Assembly (NCBI RefSeq): GCF_044005705.1
Contig: NZ_JBIPKE010000018.1
Location: forward strand, 124,001-188,000
Reading direction: 5' to 3'
Length of the DNA stretch: 64,000 nt
Origin: Marinoscillum luteum
GTDB lineage: Bacteria; Bacteroidota; Bacteroidia; Cytophagales; Cyclobacteriaceae
Shown: piece by piece, positions 33,720 through 42,654 of the stretch
How the letters are laid out: every line of letters starts with the position of its first letter
Position numbering within the stretch: position 1 is the first letter of the stretch
Made by a program: the position numbers and the translations under genes
The notes under the pieces: model-generated
What the model was told of the DNA's origin: nothing
Database searches by the model: none
Seen by the model: only the letters and a program-made list of their open reading frames with translations

Positions 33720-35126
33720 ATGATTCGCTCCTTCTTTTTACTGATATATCTGATGAGCACTGTGGTCTTTGCTCAAAGCGTGAACATTGATCAGGATTTG
33801 TGCAAACACTGCGGCATGTTGATCCGGGACCGAAGCTTTGTTGCACTCGCTGTGGATGCTGATCATCGAACACAAACCTTTGATGCGATCGAATGCCTGG
33901 TGAATTATTTGAAAGTGCATGATGAAGCGTCTTTCAGCCAGCTTTTGGTTACGGACTACTCCAGATCCAATGGGTGGATAGAGGCAAAGGATGCTTTTTA
34001 TATAAAAAGTAGTGCCATACCAAGCCCAATGGGTGCTTACCTGTCTGCTTATTCGAATTTGCAGGAGGTCCAAAACATCCAGACACAGATGGGAGGGGAT
34101 ATTTTCACCTGGACCGAGCTCTTACGGCAGTTTGAAGGTTCGCGATTTGGAGTGATCAATCACCCAGACCACCATCATCGGGGAGATGCATACGGTCCCA
34201 TCGGTGTTATGGGCGACCATGTGCATCATCAAGGTGGCTGGATGGTCAGTGTGCGCTCCATGTTTATGCAAATGAGTGGAAACCAGACAGGAACGAAATC
34301 AGTCAGCAATGAGGAGGTTTATACTCAGTACCACGCCGCCCCTCAGCAAATGAGGATGAGCATGTACATGCTAGGTGTGATGTATGCCCCCACCGATCGG
34401 CTGACCCTCGCCATGATGCAACCATTGATCTGGCGTGAGATGGACATGAATGCCATGAACCATCAGGCAATGCCTATGTCAGAAATGAGCTATCAAACCA
34501 GGAGTTTCGGGTTGGGCGACCTGAAACTGTCAGCCCTTTACAGCCTGATTGCCAAGACTGGTTCATCGCTTCACCTCAATATTGGGATAAGCCTACCAAC
34601 AGGGTCTTATGATCAATCGGATAACACGCCAATGTCCGACAATATGAAACTCCCTTATGCCATGCAAATTGGCTCAGGAACCACCGATTTGAATCTTGGT
34701 GCTACGTATAAAGTGGCGTTTGAAAAGGTAGGTTTGGGTGTTCAGCCTATGGCCTTGCTGAGAATCGGAGAAAACAGATCCTCCTACCGGCTGGGCAATC
34801 AGTATGGTCTGAACAGCTGGTTTGTTTATACTCCGGATAATTGGTTGGGTTTGGTGGGCCGGACGGAGCTTATTCTCCAGCATAAGATATCCGGGATAGA
34901 TTCAGATCTAAATCCGATGATGGCTCCACCCTCCAATGTGGAGAATTCCGGCAGTGAACAGGTCAATGTTTTCGCAGGAGTTAACGTTGGTTTTCCAGCG
35001 TCGGTCACCTCTTTAAAAAACGTAAAATTGGGAATGGAACTAGGAACCCCGATTTATAGAAGTGTTCGGGGGATTCAAATGACCGAATCCTTCACCATCA
35101 ATTCAGGAATCAGATACATGTTTTAA
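33720..35126 (+). CDS. NosL domain fused to a His/Met-rich region and predicted outer-membrane beta-barrel
   Basis: 468 residues. Sec signal peptide to about residue 20 (LIYLMSTVVFAQ). NosL domain at about 25-140: CKHCGML, FDAIECLV, SPMGAYLSAYS, close in form to the second half of the preceding gene. A histidine-rich linker (HPDHHHRGDAYG near 148 and GDHVHHQGG near 168) follows, then a methionine-rich stretch (MSMYMLGVM, LAMMQPL, MDMNAMNHQAMPMSEM), then amphipathic strands to a C-terminal aromatic SGIRYMF, as in outer-membrane barrels. The barrel part resembles the metal-linked transporter family of Bacteroidota. Inference: takes copper through the outer membrane and hands it to NosL/NosZ. 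Starts six bases after its neighbour. Confidence 0.8.
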   Translation: MIRSFFLLIYLMSTVVFAQSVNIDQDLCKHCGMLIRDRSFVALAVDADHRTQTFDAIECLVNYLKVHDEASFSQLLVTDYSRSNGWIEAKDAFYIKSSAIPSPMGAYLSAYSNLQEVQNIQTQMGGDIFTWTELLRQFEGSRFGVINHPDHHHRGDAYGPIGVMGDHVHHQGGWMVSVRSMFMQMSGNQTGTKSVSNEEVYTQYHAAPQQMRMSMYMLGVMYAPTDRLTLAMMQPLIWREMDMNAMNHQAMPMSEMSYQTRSFGLGDLKLSALYSLIAKTGSSLHLNIGISLPTGSYDQSDNTPMSDNMKLPYAMQIGSGTTDLNLGATYKVAFEKVGLGVQPMALLRIGENRSSYRLGNQYGLNSWFVYTPDNWLGLVGRTELILQHKISGIDSDLNPMMAPPSNVENSGSEQVNVFAGVNVGFPASVTSLKNVKLGMELGTPIYRSVRGIQMTESFTINSGIRYMF

Positions 35127-35138
35127 TCACAGTAACAC

Positions 35139-36374
35139 ATGAGACGAGAACGTTGTATCATGCTAATTATCCTATTCACTTCTCTGGTGAGTCGTGCGTC
35201 TGTTACGTCGGTTTGTGGTGATTGTGCCATTACCAGTGTAGCGGAGGCAGTAAGGCATGCCAGGGCAAAAGATACGGTGAGGGTTCAGCGCGGGACATAC
35301 GTTTGCAAAAACCTGACCATCGATAAACCCATTACGTTGATTGGGGATTCGGGAGCCATCCTTGATGGAGCCAATGAAAGTTATGTGCTCAGGTTATTGG
35401 CTGATAGCATTGTGGTGTATGGTTTTACCATCACCAATTCAGGAAGGAGTTACACCAAGGACTTTGCTGCGATTTATGCTTATAATACTTCGGGTATTTG
35501 GATCGAAAATAATCAGGTGAGCCAGTCATTTTTTGGGATACTGATAGAAAAATCAACTGGAGGAACCATACTAGGAAACAAAGTGACAGGAACGGCCACT
35601 CAGGAAGATCAGTCCGGCAATGGAATTCATCTTTGGAATTGTGATCACATGCAAATCGAGTCAAACGAAGTAAAAGGGATGCGGGATGGGATTTATCTGG
35701 AGTTTGTAGATGAGAGCTATGTGACTGATAACAAAACACACTTCAATGTTCGGTATGGTTTGCACTTTATGTTTTCAAATCATGATGAGTATAGGGGCAA
35801 CACTTTTCAGCATAATGGGGCAGGTGTAGCGGTGATGTTTTCCAAATGGATCAGAATGGAGCAAAACAGGTTCATGGATAACTGGGGAACCGCCTCGTAC
35901 GGACTGTTGCTCAAGGAGATTTATGATGGGGAAGTACAGAACAACACCTTTCAGGAAAATACCATTGGGGTATATGTGGATGGATCGGCGAGAGTAACGT
36001 ACTCGGGCAATACCTTTAAGCAGAATGGTTGGGCAGTAAAAGTGTCCGGGGGCTGCTATGCCAATGCATTTACTGCCAACAACTTTATTGGCAACTCCTT
36101 TGATGTGTCGTACAACTCCAAAATGAATGACAATACCTTCAATGGTAACTTTTGGAGCGCCTACAGCGGCTATGACCTGGACAAAGATGGGAGTGGAGAT
36201 GTGCCGTACCGTCCCGTGAAGCTATTCTCTTATGTGGTGAATAGAACTCCGGAGACCATAGTGCTGCTCAGAAGTCTTTTTGTGGACATCATCAATTTTT
36301 CGGAAAAAGTCTCTCCGGCTTTTACTCCCGCCGACCTGGTAGATCAGACACCTTCAATGCGAATATTCAGATGA
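35139..36374 (+). CDS. nosD: Nitrous-oxide reductase maturation protein NosD
   Basis: 411 residues. Signal peptide (IMLIILFTSLVSRAS; the ATG at 35160 is an alternative start). Right-handed beta-helix of parallel repeats with the CASH/NosD patterns: ITNSGRSYTKDFAAIY, NNQVSQSFFGILIEKS, NGIHLWNC, MRDGIYLEF, NTFQENTIGVYVDG. It is the periplasmic partner of the NosFY transporter that builds the CuZ centre, probably delivering sulfur and docking NosL. Overlaps nosF by four bases. Confidence 0.95.
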   Translation: MRRERCIMLIILFTSLVSRASVTSVCGDCAITSVAEAVRHARAKDTVRVQRGTYVCKNLTIDKPITLIGDSGAILDGANESYVLRLLADSIVVYGFTITNSGRSYTKDFAAIYAYNTSGIWIENNQVSQSFFGILIEKSTGGTILGNKVTGTATQEDQSGNGIHLWNCDHMQIESNEVKGMRDGIYLEFVDESYVTDNKTHFNVRYGLHFMFSNHDEYRGNTFQHNGAGVAVMFSKWIRMEQNRFMDNWGTASYGLLLKEIYDGEVQNNTFQENTIGVYVDGSARVTYSGNTFKQNGWAVKVSGGCYANAFTANNFIGNSFDVSYNSKMNDNTFNGNFWSAYSGYDLDKDGSGDVPYRPVKLFSYVVNRTPETIVLLRSLFVDIINFSEKVSPAFTPADLVDQTPSMRIFR

Positions 36375-37069
36375 TTACAGTGACCAATATTAGGAAGTCC
36401 TTCGGTAACCTTCAGGTACTGAAAAACCTCAACTTTGAGATCAGCAAAGGCGGGATAGTTGCAATCCTGGGGCCGAATGGCTCTGGAAAAACCACATTTT
36501 TAAAGATTTTGCTTGGCATGGTGATTCCTGACGGTGGCCATATCTTTTATCAGCAAAAAGATATAGCGGGGTCTCATGCATACAGAAAGCATATTGGTTA
36601 TCTGCCGCAGATTGCTCGTTTCCCGGATAACCTGAAGGTAAGAGAGATACTGGCGATGATCACTGACATTCGCAACGAACCCGCCAGCCCGGAGCCACTG
36701 ATTGAACTCTTTGGGATGGAGAAATTTATGGAGAAGAAACTGGGAGATCTGTCCGGAGGTACCAGGCAGAAGGTCAATATCGTATTGACCTTTATGTTTG
36801 ACAGCCCGGTGATCATACTGGACGAACCCACAGCAGGTCTTGATCCGGTCTCACTGATCCGGTTGAAGGAACTCATCAATAAGGAAAAGTCAAAGGGTAA
36901 GCTCATTTTGATCACTTCTCACATCATGAGCCTGGTAGAAGAGCTTGCCGACGAAGTGGTGTTTTTACTAGAGGGCAATATCTACTTCAAAGGGACCGTC
37001 ACAGACCTGAAGTCCAAAACTGACAGTGTAGATTTAGAACACGCGATAGCGAGAATTCTGGAACCATGA
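36371..37069 (+). CDS. nosF: ABC transporter ATP-binding protein NosF
   Basis: 232 residues. Walker A GPNGSGKTT near residue 35, signature LSGGTRQK near 132, Walker B VIILDEPTAGLDP near 150, switch histidine in ITSHIM near 186. Works with NosY and NosD in CuZ assembly. Start overlaps nosD and end overlaps nosY, each by four bases: a coupled set. Confidence 0.94.
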   Translation: MITVTNIRKSFGNLQVLKNLNFEISKGGIVAILGPNGSGKTTFLKILLGMVIPDGGHIFYQQKDIAGSHAYRKHIGYLPQIARFPDNLKVREILAMITDIRNEPASPEPLIELFGMEKFMEKKLGDLSGGTRQKVNIVLTFMFDSPVIILDEPTAGLDPVSLIRLKELINKEKSKGKLILITSHIMSLVEELADEVVFLLEGNIYFKGTVTDLKSKTDSVDLEHAIARILEP

Positions 37070-37848
37070 TCAAGATTTTAAAATATAGTTTTTCTGATTT
37101 GACGCGGAGTAGGTGGAGTTTTATATACCTGGCTTTTTACCTACTGCTGGGGTCTGTGCTTCTGTTTCTGAACAACGATCTGTCCAAAGGCATCATCACC
37201 TTGATGAATGTGATAGTGGTGCTCACACCCATGATTGGGACCATTTTTGGGGTGATGTATTTTTACAATTCCAGAGAGTTTACAGAGCTTTTACTTGCCC
37301 AACCTGTGAAGCGTTCTGTGATTTTTCTGGGGCAGTATTTGGGTATATCCATTTCATTGTCACTAAGCCTTGTCCTAGGGTTGGGTCTTCCTTTTCTGGC
37401 CTACGGTATTTTTCGCTCTGGCGAAATAGCCAATTTTATCCTATTGCTCACTTCTGGTACTTTGTTGACCTTCATCTTCGTGGCCCTTTCTATCTGTATT
37501 GCTCTGTTCAATTCTAACAAGATTAAGGGCTTTGGCTGCGCCATACTGATGTGGTTGTTTTTTGCGGTGATTTATGATGGTCTGGTGCTCTTGTCCATGA
37601 TGGTGTTTGCAGAGTATCCTCTAGATAATTTTGCTTTGATTGCGAGCTTTTTGAATCCAATTGATTTATCCAGAATCATGATCTTGTTGAAGTTGGATAT
37701 TTCAGCCTTGCTGGGTTATACCGGAGCTTTGTTTCAGCGATTTTTTGGCACCAGTTTGGGGTTGATTGCTTCCTGGTGTATGCTTTTGATTTGGACCATC
37801 GTTCCTACGGTTCTCCTGATCAGAAAAGCTCAGAGGAAGAATTTCTAA
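37066..37848 (+). CDS. nosY: ABC transporter permease NosY
   Basis: 260 residues, six hydrophobic helices (about residues 18-38, 50-70, 92-118, 128-150, 160-182, 235-255), ABC-2 type permease, as NosY. Last gene of the nos run; the downstream regulator gene converges with a 61-base gap that shows no clear terminator. Confidence 0.92.
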   Translation: MIKILKYSFSDLTRSRWSFIYLAFYLLLGSVLLFLNNDLSKGIITLMNVIVVLTPMIGTIFGVMYFYNSREFTELLLAQPVKRSVIFLGQYLGISISLSLSLVLGLGLPFLAYGIFRSGEIANFILLLTSGTLLTFIFVALSICIALFNSNKIKGFGCAILMWLFFAVIYDGLVLLSMMVFAEYPLDNFALIASFLNPIDLSRIMILLKLDISALLGYTGALFQRFFGTSLGLIASWCMLLIWTIVPTVLLIRKAQRKNF

Positions 37849-37909
37849 AAAGTGGTTTGGTGGTTTTCAGGTGGTCCTACTAATCATCCGGTAGATTAGA
37901 TGCTGTATG

Positions 37910-40390
37910 TCAAATTTTGAATTGTTTAGGATAATCCTGCTTCATTACTTTTCTGTATCTGATGAGGAACTCGTTATACTTGATTAAGGCCTCATCTCTT
38001 CTTTCCATGTTTTGTAGGGACTTTATTTGATACTCCAGGGCCACATCGCTTAGTGGGTCTATTTCAAACAAAGCCTTGGATAAGGCGATGCTCGTCAGGA
38101 ATAACCCGGAAGAATAGCTTTTTTCGATCTCCACAATCAGGATTGGTTCCAATTTTCTTTCGGTAGATGTCTTAAATGAATCAAATATTGGTTCATTAAG
38201 GTTGTTTAAGAACTTACCGCGAGAAACGATTTGGGCAAAAGACTCCTGATGTTCGGCTAACTTATTGGAGGAGAGGATTTCCACAAAATTGATATAGTCA
38301 CAGTGTAGTTCTGGAGTATGTGTGAGTCGGTAGTATCCATTTTCATAGATCAATTCTATACCATCTAGTTCCGAGAGCACTTTTCTCAAATTATTGATGG
38401 TCACCCCTCGTGAATTCTTCAACTTCTCACCCTCCTTGTCTGGCCAGAGCATGTTGCTCAGGTTTTTTGAATTGATACCCTCCTTCACACTATGTTGGAG
38501 TATGAGGCAAAACATTTCTGTTAGTCGGGAGCTAAACATGTAGCTGATATCCTTACCACCCCTATCAAAAACCGTGAAATTACCAAACAGGAATATTGAA
38601 TTGGGTTTATGCTCATCAGTGGGGGAGGTTCCTTTCTCCGACATCTCCCGAGACCCTCTCTGTTTTATGGACTTTGCTCTTTTCTTCAATAGAAGGTAGC
38701 CCAATATCACGATGAATAGCATACTGAGCAAAAGGATGATCAGCTTCGTGGCCACGGAGCTATCTGATTTCGCCTGAGTCATCAGTTTGTCCACTGTCAC
38801 GGCGGGAAACGCGATGGAGTAGATTTTCAGCTGTGAAGCAATATCATCATCTTCAAATTCCTGTACCAGTGCGTAAAGTGTTTGCTCACTGCTGCTATAA
38901 TATATGTTGGCATTGGTATTCATTTTATCCGAGTGGATAGGGATAGAATCTCCCAGAATCTTGAAGACCCCATCTTGTAATGAGTACTGATAAAGCTTGA
39001 GAAATGAATCTGTATAATGCTCCGGATAGCATAAGGTGTAGAAGCTGGAGTCCATAATCACCATACTTCGTACAGGCACCATTTCTATATTATCCCAGGG
39101 AATATCCCAGAGTTTCGATGTTCTCTTTGTTTCCAGGTTCACCTCATAGAGGTCATGCATGTATTTCCTACCCACAATCTGGTCCCCGGATTTATTGCCC
39201 ATGCCTCCAAAGATGTATATGGACTGTTCCTGCTCCACATAGCTAATACTGGCAAAGTATCGTGGGGAAATAAAATCTCCTTCCAGATCAGTTAGAATTT
39301 CCTCCCAGTCCTTGGTGGTCGTGCTGTAGCTATAAAAAGAGTTGCTGTAACGTTTGTCCCCAAACCCTCCGAAAAGCACAAATCGATCACGCTTAGCGTC
39401 GAAGAAACGCCCATGATGAAATAACCTCTTTTGAAGTTTGTCATAGCTTTCTGTTTTCCATTCGAAGCTGGTTAGATCGAGACTTGCCACTGAGGGCTCG
39501 TTGGTGTTGGTATACACCTCATACACATATAATTTATTGTTTTCAGCATCAATGAAGCTGGTGCCAGTGGTAAAGTTGATTGGACATTCATTTTTGAGGA
39601 CGATGACATTGGCCCTGTCCGTTTTGGTATTGTATTGGAATAAGGTGTCTTTATTGAAGTAATAAATTTCATTATTAGTAGGGTTATGACACGATCCGGC
39701 TACTGCCCTGGATTTGAATGAATGCTTTAGACGCCAGAAATAGGCATCGTTGATCAGCCAATCCGGATTTTCTACCCATCCGATGGCATTACCCTCCTCA
39801 TCATGCACAGCTTTGCCACGACCTTCGCTTAACTGAAATGTGTATTTGTTGCCATCTCCTATGGAGAGGTCTCTGATGGCGAAAGAAGGCACTTCTATGA
39901 TGTAGTCACTTTTACCAAAGATCACTGTAGGGTGGTAGGTATCCGGCAGATCTAATTTCTCGATGGTATGGATTTGATCCTGTATGGATAGCTTCAGCTG
40001 GTTTTGTTGAAGATTAAATGATATCCCTACATGAATCCATCTGGCCTTATTTAAAATGTCTTTGTCAAGTCTTGCAGTAACAAGACTGCTTACCCCTTCT
40101 TCATTAAACTTGAAAACAAGGTCATCATTCTGCTCTTCAAAGAAGAGGTTGTAAATCGTACTGTTTTTGGCGTCTTTGATGCGGAGGATATAGCCTATCT
40201 GATGAGTAGAGTAGAGTGATAGATCAAACTCTATGGAAAAATGACCTGAAAATTCTACGGATTGATCATTGAAGACATTATAGGAAGTCCGCTCATCGAT
40301 CGGGTGGGTATTGTCCTTGAACCTCAATCCCTGTGTAGGATTGGTTTGGATAGAAATTACCGATAGAAGTAACAGGACTAAATGATTCAT
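37910..40390 (-). CDS. Transmembrane one-component regulator: LamG/Kelch sensor, membrane helix, winged-helix and BTAD-like domain
   Basis: 826 residues. Signal peptide (HLVLLLLSVISIQ), concanavalin/LamG-like domain at about 45-190 (FSGHFSIEFDLSLYSTHQIG), Kelch-type propeller at about 255-530 (FVLFGGFGDKRYSN; IYIFGGMGNKSGDQ), one membrane helix at 547-567, then cytoplasmic OmpR-like winged helix at about 610-690 (LTEMFCLILQHS; LWPDKEGEKLKNSRGVTINN; YENGYYRL) and a helical BTAD/TPR-like end. A membrane-spanning transcription factor with no phosphorelay. Convergent to nosY and 438 bases from the mannan locus. Its target is not evident from the sequence. Confidence 0.82.
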   Translation of the reverse strand: MNHLVLLLLSVISIQTNPTQGLRFKDNTHPIDERTSYNVFNDQSVEFSGHFSIEFDLSLYSTHQIGYILRIKDAKNSTIYNLFFEEQNDDLVFKFNEEGVSSLVTARLDKDILNKARWIHVGISFNLQQNQLKLSIQDQIHTIEKLDLPDTYHPTVIFGKSDYIIEVPSFAIRDLSIGDGNKYTFQLSEGRGKAVHDEEGNAIGWVENPDWLINDAYFWRLKHSFKSRAVAGSCHNPTNNEIYYFNKDTLFQYNTKTDRANVIVLKNECPINFTTGTSFIDAENNKLYVYEVYTNTNEPSVASLDLTSFEWKTESYDKLQKRLFHHGRFFDAKRDRFVLFGGFGDKRYSNSFYSYSTTTKDWEEILTDLEGDFISPRYFASISYVEQEQSIYIFGGMGNKSGDQIVGRKYMHDLYEVNLETKRTSKLWDIPWDNIEMVPVRSMVIMDSSFYTLCYPEHYTDSFLKLYQYSLQDGVFKILGDSIPIHSDKMNTNANIYYSSSEQTLYALVQEFEDDDIASQLKIYSIAFPAVTVDKLMTQAKSDSSVATKLIILLLSMLFIVILGYLLLKKRAKSIKQRGSREMSEKGTSPTDEHKPNSIFLFGNFTVFDRGGKDISYMFSSRLTEMFCLILQHSVKEGINSKNLSNMLWPDKEGEKLKNSRGVTINNLRKVLSELDGIELIYENGYYRLTHTPELHCDYINFVEILSSNKLAEHQESFAQIVSRGKFLNNLNEPIFDSFKTSTERKLEPILIVEIEKSYSSGLFLTSIALSKALFEIDPLSDVALEYQIKSLQNMERRDEALIKYNEFLIRYRKVMKQDYPKQFKI

Positions 40391-40828
40391 TCAAGGAAAA
40401 TTAAGATATAAGGCACTAACAATGGAAATCACTTCGGAAGATAATTTATTGAAGACTACCAAAGGCTCACCAACGAGTCTTATCTGGCTGTAAAAGTAGC
40501 AATAGCTTCAAAAAGGGGGCAGAAATATTGAGGTAATTGCGCTTGCACAGAATTCACTTCATTTTTCTCTTCTCTGCACATTCCGAGGTAATTCTCCCAT
40601 TCATGGTAATTGATCAGGTTGTTAGATGCACCGCGGCCCTCAGATTGCAAAATTGTCAATAATAAGTGGAGTAGGTTAATAAGATATTTCATGTTTTAAC
40701 CCCTAATTAATCGCCTGGTTAACCACCAGCATACATTTTTGACATGTTTGTTCGATGCGAATTCCTCAATAACAGTAGCTGAGAACACTATTAATTTTTC
40801 AAAAATGATAACCAAAACAACTTAAATT
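40391..40828. other. Intergenic region before the mannan locus
   Basis: 438 bases between the Kelch regulator and the first PUL gene. It holds one doubtful minus-strand small ORF (40480-40692) and the presumed PUL promoter in its AT-rich right third. I found no exact TAnnTTTG and no hairpin there. TACATTTTTG at about 40731 is the nearest to the consensus. Confidence 0.4.
40480..40692 (-). CDS. Doubtful small hypothetical protein
   Basis: 70 residues, with a hydrophobic start (KYLINLLHLLLTILQ) and no known motif. It could be a small secreted protein or a chance frame. There is no promoter or neighbour support. Confidence 0.25.
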   Translation of the reverse strand: MKYLINLLHLLLTILQSEGRGASNNLINYHEWENYLGMCREEKNEVNSVQAQLPQYFCPLFEAIATFTAR

Positions 40829-42637
40829 ATGAGAAATGAAATTTTACGCTTTGCTACATGTATGCTGATCGGGCTGGTGTTTCTATCATTAAGCTCCTGC
40901 GATAAAGATGAAACTCCTCAAGCCGCAGAATTGGGGTCAATAACTGGCGTGGTTGTCGATGAGGGCGGGCAGGCCGTTGCAGATGTCAATGTGACGGTTG
41001 CGAGTCTGAATGAAGAGGATATTTCCTTAACCACCGGGGCTGACGGAGCATTTCTTGCTGAGAACCTTCCATTGAAAGCGCACACGATAACTTTTTCCAA
41101 AACAGGATGGCTTACTGTAAGCATCACTGTGGGAGTAGATAAGTTTGACGACAGTAACGTGGCTACAGCAGATGTGACTATGGTAAATGCTTCTGCAAAG
41201 ATTAGCGGTACAGTTACTGATTCTAAAAACAATGATGCCCCAATAGCAGGTGTAAGTGTAAGCACCGGATCGGAGACCGTCACTACAGGAGAGGATGGTA
41301 CCTATGCCATCGAGAACCTGGTGGAAGATGACTATACCATTACCTTTTCGAAAGATACCTATGTGACAGTAGTGAAGGAAATAACTTCATCAGACTTTGT
41401 GGATGGTGTGGCTACTGTGGATGCCAAACTGGGAGCAGATGAACTCCTGAGGGGTTTTACGTCAGAGGATCTGCTAAATGCAGATAAGTGGTACTACAAT
41501 GAATACCGCGGTGGTCGCAACGCAGATGCCTATCCACATTGGGACTGGGCATGTGATTACATGTCCACACTGGACTTTCAGGGAGCATGGCAGGAGCAAA
41601 ACGAGGGTACTACCTTGCAGATCCGCAATGGCGAGGAGGATCAGGACAATCCAGCAGATCTTGATGTTTTCGATTCGTTTGTCTATGGTAGCAAGCTGAT
41701 CACAGAGGATAACAAAATACTCTCCATCAGATTGCGCACCCACGATGCGGATGAAACAGCTCCGGCTCATTATGGCGTGCAGGTAGTTGATCTTTCCGCG
41801 GCTCAGCCGGCTGCAGTAAAAGTGGGCGGTAATAAGACTTATGGTTCTGGAGATTATGCAGATATTGATTTCGATTTGAGTGATTATGTGGGCAAGGAGG
41901 TAATTATAGCTATTGGTATCTATCGTGAAGCTACTGGTGACTACTGGAAACAACTCGTACTTCGGGCCATCAGGTTCTCTAATCAAAAAGTAGAAGGAAC
42001 AAACTGGCTACCGGGTACAGAGGTAATCGAAGGATGGAAGCTCACTCAGGAAACAGTACGTTCAACCATGCCTCACACCAAGTCATCATTTACAGGTATT
42101 AGCCCTGTGAGCGGCAACAGAGATAACTATGTAGACGCATACCGCGCCTGGAGAGATGTTGACCACATAGGTGCCGAATGGTCTTTTGTACCGCTCAAGA
42201 AAGATCCTGAAGTATTTGCTTCTGAAGGGTACATCATCAAAACCCGAAATACAGCTGAGGTGAGTACTACAGTACCCGAGGCCTATATGTATGCCAAATT
42301 TTCTATTGCTTCCGGCAGCAATCAAATGACACTGAATACGCGTAATTTTGGTGATAACCCCACGTATTTCAAGCTTACCGCCATCCAGGACAATGGTACC
42401 GTCACTCACATAGCGCCCACGTCTAATACAGCCCAGGAAGCCAGTGCAGCCGCAGACGGTTGTTGGACTTTCAAACATGGAGATGGAGGTGCTGATAATC
42501 CTGAAGGCTACGCTTCTTTCGTTTACGATTTGTCACAGTTCGATGGTGAGGATGTTACACTTGCGTTCGGGGTCTATAATGGAGTTGCAGACTCAGGTGA
42601 GAACAAGCTTGTTTTCTACAGCATTGAATTGAACTAA
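40829..42637 (+). CDS. PUL surface lipoprotein with two carboxypeptidase-regulatory-like domains and repeated beta-sandwich domains
   Basis: 602 residues. Lipoprotein signal (LIGLVFLSLSSCDKDE, Cys near residue 24). Two Ig-like carboxypeptidase regulatory domains at about 36-115 and 127-205 (ITGVVVDEGGQAVADVNVTV; ISGTVTDSKNNDAPIAGVSV). Two beta-sandwich modules at about 215-390 and 400-600 with similar ends (LVLRAIRFSNQ and LVFYSIELN), probably a duplicated carbohydrate-binding module. First gene of the mannan locus, three bases before the TTG upstream of GH76. It likely binds glycan at the cell surface. No catalytic motif seen. Confidence 0.75.
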   Translation: MRNEILRFATCMLIGLVFLSLSSCDKDETPQAAELGSITGVVVDEGGQAVADVNVTVASLNEEDISLTTGADGAFLAENLPLKAHTITFSKTGWLTVSITVGVDKFDDSNVATADVTMVNASAKISGTVTDSKNNDAPIAGVSVSTGSETVTTGEDGTYAIENLVEDDYTITFSKDTYVTVVKEITSSDFVDGVATVDAKLGADELLRGFTSEDLLNADKWYYNEYRGGRNADAYPHWDWACDYMSTLDFQGAWQEQNEGTTLQIRNGEEDQDNPADLDVFDSFVYGSKLITEDNKILSIRLRTHDADETAPAHYGVQVVDLSAAQPAAVKVGGNKTYGSGDYADIDFDLSDYVGKEVIIAIGIYREATGDYWKQLVLRAIRFSNQKVEGTNWLPGTEVIEGWKLTQETVRSTMPHTKSSFTGISPVSGNRDNYVDAYRAWRDVDHIGAEWSFVPLKKDPEVFASEGYIIKTRNTAEVSTTVPEAYMYAKFSIASGSNQMTLNTRNFGDNPTYFKLTAIQDNGTVTHIAPTSNTAQEASAAADGCWTFKHGDGGADNPEGYASFVYDLSQFDGEDVTLAFGVYNGVADSGENKLVFYSIELN

Positions 42638-42654
42638 AATTGAATAAGAGCACG

